A stretch of DNA of 49,270 bases, taken from VFJJ01 sp031362415 (lineage in GTDB: Bacteria; Actinomycetota; Acidimicrobiia; IMCC26256; VFJJ01). This document shows positions 24,498 through 35,102 of this stretch, one piece after another. The stretch spans positions 1 through 49,270 of the forward strand of contig JANLSK010000207.1 in assembly GCA_031362415.1 (NCBI GenBank), read 5' to 3'. The notes under the pieces were generated by a model. That model did not search any database and had not been told where the DNA came from. It worked only from the letters and a program-made list of their open reading frames with translations. How positions within the stretch are numbered: the stretch's first letter is position 1; every line of letters starts with the position of its first letter. The translations under genes were made by a program, and so were the position numbers.

Positions 24498-25262
24498 ATG
24501 ACAGCTTCCACCACCCTCGACATCCGCCGGGCTGCCGACCGCTTTCACAGTCGGCTGTCGTGGCTCGACTCGTGGCACTCGTTCAGCTTCTCCAACCACT
24601 ACGACCCGGCCAACACCCATCACGGGCTCCTGCTGGTCAGCAACGACGACGTGGTCAGCGGTGGCGGCGGGTTCGGCACCCATGCGCACAGCGACATGGA
24701 GATCGTCACCTGGGTGCTCAGCGGTGAGCTCGTGCATCGTGACTCCGAGGGCAACCATGGTGTGCTCTACCCGGGTCTGGCCCAGCGCATGAGCGCGGGC
24801 TCGGGCATCCGTCATTCCGAGCACAACGGCAGCCAGGTGGCCGACGTGCGACTCGTGCAGATGTGGGTGCAGCCCGACACCCCCGGGGTGGCGCCGAGCT
24901 ATCAGCAGGTCGATGTGAACGCGCAGCTCGACGGGGGTGGGCTCGTCCTCGTCGCCGCCGGGGGCTCGTCCGCCGAGGCGGCCGCCATCACCATCCACCA
25001 ACGCGATGCCCAGCTCTGGGTGGGTCGTCTGCGCGCCGGTGAGACGGTGGCTGTACCCGAGGCGCAGCACACGCACGTGTTCCTCGCCGTGGGGGGCGCA
25101 ACCCTCTGCGGCGTCGTCCTCGGCCGCGTCGCTGTTGACGGCGTCGAAGCCACCGAGACCGTGCTGCATCAGGGCGATGCCGCCCGGCTCACCGGAGCCG
25201 GCGCCCTCGAGCTCCACGCCGCCGACGGCGGGGCGGAGGTCATCGTGTGGGCGACGGCGTGA
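24498..25262 (+). CDS. Pirin family protein
   Basis: 254 residues, bicupin. The N-terminal module has the pirin metal site: FGTHAHSDMEIVTWVLSGELVHRDS (two His) and SGIRHSEHN (His and Glu). The C-terminal module lacks an obvious metal site (LWVGRLRAGETVAVPEAQHTHVFLAVG). Pirins act as quercetinases, redox sensors or partners of metabolic enzymes. It follows the PIG-L gene by 52 bases and precedes a VOC gene by 52 bases on the same strand. Confidence 0.9.
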   Translation: MTASTTLDIRRAADRFHSRLSWLDSWHSFSFSNHYDPANTHHGLLLVSNDDVVSGGGGFGTHAHSDMEIVTWVLSGELVHRDSEGNHGVLYPGLAQRMSAGSGIRHSEHNGSQVADVRLVQMWVQPDTPGVAPSYQQVDVNAQLDGGGLVLVAAGGSSAEAAAITIHQRDAQLWVGRLRAGETVAVPEAQHTHVFLAVGGATLCGVVLGRVAVDGVEATETVLHQGDAARLTGAGALELHAADGGAEVIVWATA

Positions 25263-25314
25263 CCAACCGACCGGTCGACGCGTCCGCGTCCGACCACGAC
25301 CGACTGGAGACGAC

Positions 25315-25854
25315 ATGACGACAGAGCACGCAGCGGCGACCGAGCACCCCGAGCAACCCGTCCGGCACGGGATGTCCATCGACCGCACACAGGAGTGGGA
25401 CGCGCTGCGGAGTCGGTATCTCAGGCCCTCGGGTTCCCGGCCACCGAGCTCGGCCCGTGGGGTGCACCACGTGGCCCTGTTGTCGGCTGACGTGGAACGG
25501 ACGATCCAGTTCTACCAGGAGCTGCTCGAGTTCCCGCTCACGGAGCTGTTCGAGAACCGCGACTACCAGGGCTCGACGCACTTCTTCTTCGACATCGGCA
25601 GCGGCAACGCCTTGGCGTTCTTCGACATGCCCGGTCTCGGCCTGGGCGACTACGCGGAGGTGCTGGGCGGGCTGCACCATCTGGCGATCTCGGTGGCCCC
25701 CGAACGCTGGAACCATCTGCGCGAGAAGCTCGCCGCCGCGGGTGTCGACACGCTGAACATCCACTCGTCGCTGTACTTCCGTGACCCCGACGGTGCTCGC
25801 GTCGAGCTCATCCACGATCCGTTGGGCGAGATGTACGGCAACCCCGTGATGTGA
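25315..25854 (+). CDS. VOC family protein
   Basis: 179 residues with a single glyoxalase-type module after a polar N-terminal extension of about 50 residues. GVHHVALLSADVERTIQFYQELL contains the first metal-type His, LHHLAISV the second and DPDGARVELIH the terminal Glu. ATG 25315 has TGGAGA six bases upstream. The family covers glyoxalases, dioxygenases and isomerases. It is probably cotranscribed with the pirin gene. Confidence 0.85.
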   Translation: MTTEHAAATEHPEQPVRHGMSIDRTQEWDALRSRYLRPSGSRPPSSARGVHHVALLSADVERTIQFYQELLEFPLTELFENRDYQGSTHFFFDIGSGNALAFFDMPGLGLGDYAEVLGGLHHLAISVAPERWNHLREKLAAAGVDTLNIHSSLYFRDPDGARVELIHDPLGEMYGNPVM

Positions 25855-25869
25855 CGGGGCAGGGTGGGG

Positions 25870-26721
25870 TCACGGCGACTCGCATCCGGGGACGGCCACC
25901 GTGGCGGTCTCGATGCGGGCGCTGCGTCGCTGGCGTGACTGCTCGGCGTTGCCCAGGGTTTCGGCGGTGAGCATGAACAGGGTGTGCCCGCCGGGCCCGC
26001 CGAGCCCGCAGGCGATGCCGTGCCGACCGGGGGTCTCGATCACGTCGGTGACCGCGCCACCCTCGACGACGCGCACGAAGCGATCGCCGACGGGGGCTGC
26101 GATCCAGATGCCATCGTCTGCGTCGAGGCAGATCCCGTCGGGATGGTCGGGGAGCTCGGCCCAGATGCGGCGATCGGTGAGCGCGCTGTCGTCGCCGATC
26201 CGGAACGCCGTGAGCGCCTTGCCCGCACTCTCGGCCACGACCAGCGTGCGGCCGTCGGTGGTGATCGCCATGCCGTTGGCCATCCGCAGGTTCTCGGCCG
26301 CGATCGACACCGTCCCGTCGGGATCGGCCCGGAGCAGCGCCGACGGTGTGGGAGCGCCGCCACCGTGCATGTCGTACCCGAACTGGCCGACGTAGGCGAT
26401 GCCCGTGCGCTTGTCGACGACCATGTCGTTGATCTCGTGTGCGGCCAAGGGCGCCAGGTCGGCGTGGAGTGCGAGCGACCCGTCGGGATCGAGGCGGAGC
26501 AGCCGCCGGTCGTCCATCGACACGATCAGGAGACGGCCGTCGGGGAGCCAGCCCAGGCCCGACGGCGGCCCCGTGAGCGTCGCGACGATCTCGACGGCAC
26601 CGTCGGCCGTCACCGAGATCACCTCGTGGGCGTGCATGTCGGAGCAGTACAGGCGATCCCCCCGCCACCGGGGCCCTTCGAGGAAGACCCGTCCGTCGAC
26701 GAGCGTGGCGATGTCGTTCAT
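25870..26721 (-). CDS. SMP-30/gluconolactonase-like beta-propeller protein
   Basis: 283 residues. LEGPRWRGDRLYCSDMHAHEV is the opening blade with the metal-ligand Glu. INDMVVDKRTGIAYVGQFG and MANGMAITTDGRTLVVAESAG carry the Asn ligands, and HPDGICLDADDGIWIA the late Asp. The family hydrolyses sugar or other lactones with a divalent metal. ATG 26721 has AGGAG six bases upstream and overlaps the stop of the upstream thioesterase gene (ATGA), so the two are translationally coupled. Confidence 0.87.
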   Translation of the reverse strand: MNDIATLVDGRVFLEGPRWRGDRLYCSDMHAHEVISVTADGAVEIVATLTGPPSGLGWLPDGRLLIVSMDDRRLLRLDPDGSLALHADLAPLAAHEINDMVVDKRTGIAYVGQFGYDMHGGGAPTPSALLRADPDGTVSIAAENLRMANGMAITTDGRTLVVAESAGKALTAFRIGDDSALTDRRIWAELPDHPDGICLDADDGIWIAAPVGDRFVRVVEGGAVTDVIETPGRHGIACGLGGPGGHTLFMLTAETLGNAEQSRQRRSARIETATVAVPGCESP

Positions 26722-27461
26722 GGCGTCTCCTGGTCGTTCGTGGGACGGTCGTTGCTGGGACTGGTGCTCGTGGGACGGCCGTATCGCAGGCGCTCGACCC
26801 CTTCTCGATCGAGGTCGACGAACACCCCATGGGCGATGGCCGAGACCTCGCCGTCCACGAGGAGCCGACCCTCCACGAAGATCTTGCGCCCGTCGACGCG
26901 ATCGGCCCAGGCCTCGAAGACCACCTCGCTGTGCAGCGGGGTCGGGCGCTTGAAGTCGTACTCCAGGTGCACGGTGGGCCCGCCCATGCCGGTGGCCATC
27001 ATCGCTAGCACCATCACCTGGTCGAAGCACGCGGCGATCACCGCGCCGTGCACGCAGCCCGGCGGGCCTTCGTACGGCGTCGTGAACCGGGCCCGCCCGA
27101 GCACTCGTCCACCGTCGCTCTGCTCCATCTCGACGGGGAGCGCGAGCGGGTTGTACAAGCCGATCACGTAGTCGAACTGCGAGCCGTCATGAGGATGACG
27201 CTCGTGGAATGGGAGCTCGTCCGGGTGCAGGTAGCGCGGCGGGAGCGGGTAGGGCACGAGCGGGGCCATGCGGTTGTTGACGGCCTCCACGGCCTCGGCC
27301 AGCCGGGTGGTCGTCTCGGCGTCGGCGACGTGGGTGCAGCTGAGCTCGTTCAGGACCCGGACGGCGTCGGCCAGACGGCGCAACTCCCGTTCGCGACCGA
27401 CCACCGCGGGGTGGGGCGAGACTCGGAACGGCCCGTCAGGCTGGTTGAGGTGTCCGCTCAT
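26718..27461 (-). CDS. PaaI-type hotdog-fold thioesterase
   Basis: 247 residues. After a long N-terminal extension (about 100 residues, partly helical) the hotdog domain shows GPPGCVHGAVIAACFDQVM with the HGG-like motif, TVHLEYDFKRPTPLHSEVVFEA, and the closing GEVSAIAHGVFVDLD. It would hydrolyse an acyl- or aryl-CoA thioester. ATG 27461 is the likely start. It is the first gene of a two-gene operon with the SMP-30-like protein and is divergent from lon. Confidence 0.85.
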   Translation of the reverse strand: MSGHLNQPDGPFRVSPHPAVVGRERELRRLADAVRVLNELSCTHVADAETTTRLAEAVEAVNNRMAPLVPYPLPPRYLHPDELPFHERHPHDGSQFDYVIGLYNPLALPVEMEQSDGGRVLGRARFTTPYEGPPGCVHGAVIAACFDQVMVLAMMATGMGGPTVHLEYDFKRPTPLHSEVVFEAWADRVDGRKIFVEGRLLVDGEVSAIAHGVFVDLDREGVERLRYGRPTSTSPSNDRPTNDQETP

Positions 27462-27482
27462 CACCCAGATCGTTGCCGATGA

Positions 27483-27502
27483 GCCGCTCCCAGGCGAGCG
27501 GC
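27483..27502. promoter_or_regulatory. Inverted repeat in thioesterase-lon divergent gap
   Basis: GCCGCTC (27483-27489) and GAGCGGC (27496-27502) with a six-base centre, perfect. It lies 22 bases upstream of the thioesterase start and about 80 upstream of lon. Its regulator is unknown; it matches neither the HspR nor the ClgR consensus as I know them. Confidence 0.35.
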
Positions 27503-27581
27503 AGCCCGTCGCTGGGACCGGGAATGCGAGGAGAGCCGGCAAGGTTGTTCTCCTGCCATCCGTTGAAAGTCTGGTGACCTC

Positions 27582-29975
<2,394 letters not shown>

Positions 29976-30055
29976 GCCCTCACGTCAGGCGGCCCGTTGG
30001 CCCACGTCGGGCCCACGGCGGTCTCGGTCCCGGCCTTGGTCTCGGTCTCTGCGCA

Positions 30056-30085
30056 CGGTCTCGGGGTGCGCGGTCTCGGGGTGCA
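30056..30085. repeat. 15-bp tandem repeat after lon
   Basis: Two copies, CGGTCTCGGGGTGCG (30056-30070) and CGGTCTCGGGGTGCA (30071-30085), in the 212-base gap after lon. The gap also holds several looser GGTCTCGG and GACGCAGCC repeats and no supportable gene. Confidence 0.6.
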
Positions 30086-30187
30086 CGGTGGAGGCGGCCC
30101 GCCGATGCGCTTACGCTGGCGACGTTCGAACGCCGGCTCGATGCGTCGAGGGAGTCGACGCAGCCGACGCAGCCGACTGGAGCCACC

Positions 30188-30581
30188 GTGACCGAGTCCC
30201 GCTTCGATGTCCTGATCCGCAACGGAATGGTGGTCGACGGCACCCGCATGCCCCGCCGCCTGGCCGATGTCGCCATCAAGGACGGCGGCATCGCCCGCAT
30301 CGGCCGATTGGAAGCTCTCGGCGCTTCCCGCTCGCTGCGGCGGCTTCACCGATCGGGAGACCCTCGAGGTGGGCATGGCTGCCGACATCGTCGTGTACGA
30401 CCTCGACCGCCTGGGCATGACCGACGTGGAGCAGGCCTACGACTTCCCGGCGGGGGAATGGCGCCGTATCCAGCGCGGCATCGGCTACCGGTGGGTGCTC
30501 GTCAACGGTGAGGTGACCATCGAAGACGACAAGGAGACCGACCGCTACGCCGGACGGCTCCTACGCGATCACGGTCACTGA
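30188..30581 (+). pseudogene. Remnant of a D-aminoacylase-type amidohydrolase
   Basis: From GTG 30188 one frame encodes the standard N-terminus of the family (FDVLIRNGMVVDGTRMPRR, then DVAIKDGGIARIGRLEAL). Near 30315-30340 the similarity jumps to another frame, which encodes the standard C-terminus (TDRETLEVGMAADIVVYDLD, then GYRWVLVNGEVTIED and GRLLRDHG) ending at 30581. All catalytic middle parts, about 400-450 residues with the HxH motif and catalytic Asp, are missing. This is an internal deletion with a frame change. The intact relative is at 19943-21712. Confidence 0.8.
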
Positions 30582-30640
30582 CCGTCGAATCGTCCGGATT
30601 GTCGCCACTCTCGTCCGTTCCGAGCGGGGGTGTGAGATCG

Positions 30641-30665
30641 ATTCCCGACTAAACTGGTCAGGTAT
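30641..30665. promoter_or_regulatory. IscR type-1-like (Rrf2) operator upstream of cysD
   Basis: A 25-base imperfect palindrome: left half ATTCCCGACT, centre AAACT, right half GGTCAGGTAT. Against the E. coli IscR type-1 consensus (ATASYYGACT, RWWWY, AGTCRRSTAT), 22 of 25 positions fit by eye. It ends 24 bases before the cysD start, in the position of a promoter operator. Confidence 0.6.
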
Positions 30666-30689
30666 TGAAGACCGGCGACAAGGAGCCGT

Positions 30690-31616
30690 GTGAGCAGCCC
30701 CCCGACCACGTCGCACTACGAGCTCTCGCATCTCAAGGCGCTCGAAGCGGAGTCGATCCACGTCATCAGAGAGGTCGCGGCCGAGTTCGAGCGGCCTGTC
30801 CTCCTGTTCTCGGGCGGCAAGGACTCCATCGTCATGCTGCGCTTGGCCGAGAAGGCCTTCTGGCCGGCGCGCGTGCCGTTCCCCGTGATGCACGTCGACA
30901 CGGGCCACAATTTCCCCGAGGTCATCGAGTACCGCGACCGTGCGGTGGCCCGTATCGGCGTGAAGCTCGTGGTGGGCTCGGTGCAAGACGACATCGACGC
31001 CGGCCGCGTCACCGAAGAGCGGGGCCCGCGGGCGAGCCGCAACCGGCTCCAGACGGCCACCCTCTTGCGGTCGATCGAGGACGGCCGCTACGACGCCGTG
31101 TTCGGTGGGGCGCGACGCGACGAGGAGAAGGCCCGAGCCAAGGAGCGGGTGTTCAGCTTCCGTGACGAGTTCGGGCAGTGGGACCCGAAGAACCAGCGCC
31201 CCGAACTGTGGAGCCTGTACAACGGCCGGCACCGCCCGGGCGAGCACATCCGGATCTTTCCGCTCAGCAACTGGACCGAGCTCGACATCTGGCAGTACAT
31301 CGCCGACGACGGCATCGAGATACCGGCCATCTACTACGCGCACCGGCGGATGGTCTTTCGGCGCGACGGCATGTTGCTCGCCGACACGGCGTTCGTGACT
31401 CGCGGCGAGGGGGAGGACCTCTTCGAGGCGACCGTCCGCTTCCGTACCGTGGGCGACGCGTCGTGCACGGGGGCGGTGGAGTCACCCGCAGCCACCGTCG
31501 ACGATGTCATTCGCGAGGTTGCGGCCACCCGGATCACCGAGCGGGGCGCCACCCGGGCCGACGATCGCATCAGCGAGGCCGGCATGGAAGATCGCAAGAA
31601 GTTGGGGTACTTCTGA
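30690..31616 (+). CDS. cysD: Sulfate adenylyltransferase subunit 2
   Basis: 308 residues. With CysN it makes adenosine 5'-phosphosulfate from sulfate and ATP, driven by GTP hydrolysis. The PP-loop FSGGKDSIVML lies at about residues 40-50, MHVDTGHNFPEVI and the long conserved tract through GARRDEEKARAKERVFSFRD follow, and FPLSNWTELDIWQYI is typical. GTG 30690 has AAGGAG four bases upstream. The stop overlaps the cysN start (TGATG). The three-gene operon cysDNC stands behind an IscR-like operator. Confidence 0.96.
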   Translation: MSSPPTTSHYELSHLKALEAESIHVIREVAAEFERPVLLFSGGKDSIVMLRLAEKAFWPARVPFPVMHVDTGHNFPEVIEYRDRAVARIGVKLVVGSVQDDIDAGRVTEERGPRASRNRLQTATLLRSIEDGRYDAVFGGARRDEEKARAKERVFSFRDEFGQWDPKNQRPELWSLYNGRHRPGEHIRIFPLSNWTELDIWQYIADDGIEIPAIYYAHRRMVFRRDGMLLADTAFVTRGEGEDLFEATVRFRTVGDASCTGAVESPAATVDDVIREVAATRITERGATRADDRISEAGMEDRKKLGYF

Positions 31617-32905
31617 TGGGCACCGTAGGTGCTTGGAGGCGGCACGAGATGGAACTCCTCCGCTTTGCCACCGCAGGATCGGTCGACGACGGGAAGTCCA
31701 CGCTCATCGGGCGTTTACTGTACGATTCCAAGGCCATCTTCGAGGACCAACTCGAGGCCGTCGAGCGCACCAGTCGCGACAAGGGGTTCGACTACACGAA
31801 CCTGGCATTGCTCACCGACGGGCTGCGGGCCGAGCGCGAGCAGGGCATCACGATCGACGTGGCCTACCGCTATTTCGCCACGCCCAAGCGCAAGTTCATC
31901 ATCGCCGACACGCCCGGCCACACCCAGTACACCCGCAACATGGTCACGGGCGCTTCCACGGCCGACCTGGCCCTGGTGCTGATCGACGCGCGCAAGGGGG
32001 TGCTGGAGCAGAGTCGCCGGCACTCGTTCATCGCGTCGCTGCTGCGCATCCCTCATCTCGTGCTGTGCGTGAACAAGATGGACCTCGTCGACTGGGACCA
32101 GCAGGTCTTCGAGAACGTCAAGGCCGAGTTCCGTCAGTTCGCGGCGAAGCTCGATGTCACCGACTTGGCGTTCATCCCGGTCTCGGCGCTGCTCGGCGAC
32201 AACGTCGTCGACCGCTCGGCGAACACGCCGTGGTACCAGGGGCCGTCGCTGCTGCACCACCTGGAGGAGGTCCACATCGCCTCCGACCGCAACCACATCG
32301 ACGCCCGCTTCCCCGTCCAGTACGTGATCCGGCCCATGAGCGACGAGTGGCACGACTATCGGGGCTACGCCGGCACGGTGGCCTCGGGCACGTTCAAGCC
32401 CGGCGACGAGATCATCGTGCTGCCGTCGGGTTTCACGTCGCGTATCGCTGCGATCGACACGGCCGACGGTGAGGTGGGCGAGGCCTTCGCTCCAATGTCG
32501 GTGACCATCCGGCTGGAGGACGAGATCGACGTGTCGCGTGGCGACATGATCTGCCGGCGCCACAACCAACCGACCGTGGGCCAGGACGTCGACGCCATGG
32601 TGTGCTGGATGTCGGAGCAGGTGTCGCTGCGCACGGGGGCGAAGTACACGATCAAGCACACGACCCGGTCGGCCCGGGCGCTGGTGAAGAACCTGAACTA
32701 CCGCCTCGACATCAACACCCTGCATCGTGAAGAGGGCGCCGAGGCCTTGGCACTGAACGAGATCGGGCGGGTTTCGCTGCGCATCACCCAGCCGCTCCTC
32801 TACGACGAGTACCGGCGCAACCGGGCGACGGGATCCTTCATCCTCGTCGACGAGGCCACCAACGCAACGGTCGCGGCCGGGATGATCCTCGGCCCCACGC
32901 AATGA
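31616..32905 (+). CDS. cysN: Sulfate adenylyltransferase subunit 1 (GTPase)
   Basis: 429 residues, an EF-Tu-like GTPase. G1 is AGSVDDGKSTLIGRLL, G3 DTPGHTQY, G4 NKMD, then beta-barrel domains 2 and 3. The length fits a stand-alone CysN; there is no fused APS kinase, consistent with the separate cysC that follows. ATG 31616 shares its A with the cysD stop, and the stop overlaps the cysC ATG (ATGA). It couples GTP hydrolysis to APS formation by CysD. Confidence 0.96.
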   Translation: MGTVGAWRRHEMELLRFATAGSVDDGKSTLIGRLLYDSKAIFEDQLEAVERTSRDKGFDYTNLALLTDGLRAEREQGITIDVAYRYFATPKRKFIIADTPGHTQYTRNMVTGASTADLALVLIDARKGVLEQSRRHSFIASLLRIPHLVLCVNKMDLVDWDQQVFENVKAEFRQFAAKLDVTDLAFIPVSALLGDNVVDRSANTPWYQGPSLLHHLEEVHIASDRNHIDARFPVQYVIRPMSDEWHDYRGYAGTVASGTFKPGDEIIVLPSGFTSRIAAIDTADGEVGEAFAPMSVTIRLEDEIDVSRGDMICRRHNQPTVGQDVDAMVCWMSEQVSLRTGAKYTIKHTTRSARALVKNLNYRLDINTLHREEGAEALALNEIGRVSLRITQPLLYDEYRRNRATGSFILVDEATNATVAAGMILGPTQ

Positions 32906-33585
32906 GCCCATCGGAGCCGGCCGTTTCGGTGGACGATTCTGCCGGCGATTCTGCCGGCGATTCGGCGGGGCCGATCGGCTCTTCGGCTCCGGTCTCGCCC
33001 AACGTCGTGTGGCATCCGGGGTCGCTGTCGCGCCACGATCGCCTTGCCGCACTGGGATTCTCGGGGGCCACGGTCTGGCTCACCGGGTTGTCGGGGTCGG
33101 GGAAGTCGACCGTGGCCGTGACGCTCGAGCGGCTCCTGGTGAGCGCGGGCCGTCCGGCGTACCTGCTCGACGGCGACAACCTGCGCCATGGCCTCAACGG
33201 CGATCTGGGGTTCAGCCCGTCCGACCGTGACGAGAACGTGCGCCGAGCCTCCGAGGTGGCCCGGCTCTTCGCCGATGCCGGGGTGGTGGCCATCGTCCCG
33301 CTCATCTCGCCGTATCGCGCCGGCCGCGAACGGGCCCGGGCGATCCATGTCGCTGCCGGGGTGCCGTTCGTCGAGGTGTTCGTCGACACGCCCATCGAGC
33401 TCTGCGAGGCCCGTGATCCCAAGGGCCTCTATGCCTTGGCGCGCGCAGGCAAGATCACCGGCTTCACCGGGATCGACGATCCCTACGAAGCGCCGCTGTC
33501 ACCCGAGCTCGTGCTGCACCCGTCCCACGGCTCGGCCGATGAGCAGGCGGCTCTGGTCCTGGCCGCGCTCTCGCGCCTCCATTGA
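32902..33585 (+). CDS. cysC: Adenylyl-sulfate kinase
   Basis: 227 residues. It phosphorylates APS to PAPS. P-loop WLTGLSGSGKSTVA (about 54-67), DGDNLRHGLN, FSPSDRDENVRR, and the KGLYALARAGKI substrate loop are all present. The first 30 residues are an added Ser/Asp/Gly-rich tail with a DSAG triple repeat from a 12-bp DNA repeat; the core starts near VVWHPGSLSR. Last gene of the cysDNC operon. PAPS could serve reduction, for which no reductase is in this window, or the sulfotransferase at 19247-19876. Confidence 0.96.
   Translation: MSPSEPAVSVDDSAGDSAGDSAGPIGSSAPVSPNVVWHPGSLSRHDRLAALGFSGATVWLTGLSGSGKSTVAVTLERLLVSAGRPAYLLDGDNLRHGLNGDLGFSPSDRDENVRRASEVARLFADAGVVAIVPLISPYRAGRERARAIHVAAGVPFVEVFVDTPIELCEARDPKGLYALARAGKITGFTGIDDPYEAPLSPELVLHPSHGSADEQAALVLAALSRLH
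32935..32970. repeat. 12-bp repeat in 5' end of cysC
   Basis: GATTCTGCCGGC twice (32935-32946, 32947-32958) and a diverged third copy (32959-32970), in frame, encoding DSAG three times. Confidence 0.75.
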
Positions 33586-33610
33586 GCCCGAGGAACAGCG
33601 GCTGAGCAGT

Positions 33611-33616
33611 TAGCGT
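33611..33616 (+). promoter_or_regulatory. Leaderless -10 (TAGCGT) of 3-hydroxyisobutyrate dehydrogenase-like gene
   Basis: TAGCGT ends six bases before ATG 33623; no ribosome-binding site is seen. Confidence 0.45.
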
Positions 33617-33622
33617 CGAGCC

Positions 33623-34549
33623 ATGGTGGCGTGCGCGTTCGTGGGGCTGGGAGTGATGGGATTCCCGATGGCGGGGCATCTCATGGCGGCTGAGCATTCG
33701 GTGACGGTGTACAACCGCACCGGGTCGAAGGCCACGGAGTGGGCAGCGCGTCACGGGGGACGGGTAGCCGCCTCGCCGAGGGAGGCCGCAACCGGTGCCG
33801 ACGTGGTGTTCATGTGCGTCGGTAACGATGACGACGTGCGCTCGGTGGTGTACGGGCCCGACGGTGTCCTGGCCGGCATGGCCGGTATGGCCGGCATGGC
33901 GGCGGGGGCCGCGAGCCCGGGCGGCGTCGTGCTCGTCGATCACACGACGGCATCGGCCGATCTGGCCCGGGAGTTGTCGACGGCATGCGCAGCGGTGGTT
34001 AGTGGCGCCGGTGCGGGCGGAGTGAGCTTCGTCGACGCGCCGGTGTCGGGCGGGCAGGCCGGTGCCGAGAACGGGCGCCTCACGGTGATGTGCGGCGGCT
34101 CCCCTGCCGATTTCGAGACGGTTGCCCCGGTGGTCGCGGCTTACTCCGTGGCCTGCAACCTGATCGGCCCGGTGGGGCACGGGCAGCTCACCAAGATGGT
34201 GAACCAGATCGCCATCGCCGGTGTCGTGCAGGGCCTCGCTGAGGCCATCAACTTCGGTCAGCGCGCCGGTCTCGACATGGACGCGGTGATCGCCACGATC
34301 GGCAAGGGCGCGGCCGGCTCATGGCAGCTCGAGAATCGGGCTCCCACCATGTGCCGGGGTGAGTTCGAGTTCGGCTTCGCCGTCGACTGGATGCGCAAGG
34401 ACCTTGCCATCTGCCTCGACGAGGCCCGTCGCACCGGCGCCCGTCTCCCGGTCGCCGCCCTGGTCGACCAGTTCTACGCGCAGCTGCAAAACCGTGGCGG
34501 CCGCCGGTGGGACACGTCGTCGCTCGTGCAGCTCCTCACCGACGACTGA
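33623..34549 (+). CDS. 3-hydroxyisobutyrate dehydrogenase-family NAD(P)-dependent oxidoreductase
   Basis: 308 residues. FVGLGVMGFPMAGHL is the Rossmann cofactor loop, DAPVSGGQAGAENGRLTVMCGG the substrate-binding motif, and GHGQLTKMVNQI carries the catalytic Lys. GRRWDTSSLVQLL is the typical C-terminal end. It would oxidise a 3-hydroxy acid or reduce a semialdehyde. An AGM tripeptide repeat (33872-33898, a 9-bp unit three times) sits in a loop. Start ATG 33623 follows a leaderless-type -10 after cysC, so it may have its own promoter. Confidence 0.9.
   Translation: MVACAFVGLGVMGFPMAGHLMAAEHSVTVYNRTGSKATEWAARHGGRVAASPREAATGADVVFMCVGNDDDVRSVVYGPDGVLAGMAGMAGMAAGAASPGGVVLVDHTTASADLARELSTACAAVVSGAGAGGVSFVDAPVSGGQAGAENGRLTVMCGGSPADFETVAPVVAAYSVACNLIGPVGHGQLTKMVNQIAIAGVVQGLAEAINFGQRAGLDMDAVIATIGKGAAGSWQLENRAPTMCRGEFEFGFAVDWMRKDLAICLDEARRTGARLPVAALVDQFYAQLQNRGGRRWDTSSLVQLLTDD
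33872..33898. repeat. 9-bp triple repeat in dehydrogenase gene
   Basis: GCCGGCATG, GCCGGTATG, GCCGGCATG in frame, encoding an AGM repeat in a surface loop of the dehydrogenase. Confidence 0.7.
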
Positions 34550-34571
34550 CTGACGACTGAGTGGTCTGCGG

Positions 34572-35006
34572 CTACAGGAACGAGCGCATCAGCTCGACGC
34601 GAACCCCGTCGGGGTCCTCCACGAAGATCATCTCGACGGCGTCGGTCTTGCAGCGGGTGTCGGGCAGCAGGGTGCCGCCACAGGCGACGAGTCGGGCGGC
34701 GGCCTCGTCGACGTCGTCGACGTAGAACCCGAAGTGGGTGAGGCCGAGCTGGCCTCGGCTGGCCGACGGCCGTCCTACCGGCGCCGGTGACCGGTAGGCG
34801 AGCAGCTCGATAGCCATGGCGTCATTGCGGATGAACACGGCGTCGAGATCGACGTTGCCATCGACCTCGAGCCCGGCCGCGAACTCGTTGCCGATCGTGT
34901 ACGTCTCGGCCGGCTCGAATCCGAGGCCGTCGCAGTAGAACCGCAGCGACCGCTGGAGGTCGGTGACGCAGATCCCGAAGTGCGATGGCCGGTAGCTGTT
35001 CGACAC
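34572..35006 (-). CDS. VOC family protein (lactoylglutathione lyase-like)
   Basis: 144 residues with a single VOC module: SHFGICVTDLQRSLRFYCDGLGF (His), IELLAYRSP (Glu), LTHFGFYVDDV (His) and EDPDGVRVELMRSFL (Glu), so a full His-Glu-His-Glu metal set is possible as in glyoxalase I. GTG 35006 is preferred since GAGGAG lies seven bases upstream; GTG 35027 would add seven residues. Convergent with the dehydrogenase, divergent from the PLP-NifU fusion. Confidence 0.87.
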   Translation of the reverse strand: MSNSYRPSHFGICVTDLQRSLRFYCDGLGFEPAETYTIGNEFAAGLEVDGNVDLDAVFIRNDAMAIELLAYRSPAPVGRPSASRGQLGLTHFGFYVDDVDEAAARLVACGGTLLPDTRCKTDAVEMIFVEDPDGVRVELMRSFL

Positions 35007-35102
35007 TGATGATCTCCTCGTCGACACGGTGTTGGCGCCTCGCCCCGAACCCTACGGCCTCGCCGGTCGCCGTGCTCGTGGCCTGGGCTACCGTCCTCGG
35101 TC

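Noticed and set aside
27462..27581. HspR (HAIR) or ClgR site upstream of lon
   Set aside because: No CTTGAGT-N7-ACTCAAG pair is present, and the GCCGCTC/GAGCGGC repeat has the wrong spacing for the ClgR consensus I know.
30582..30689. SAM or other riboswitch before cysD
   Set aside because: The gap after the operator leaves only 24 bases before the start codon, too short for a riboswitch.
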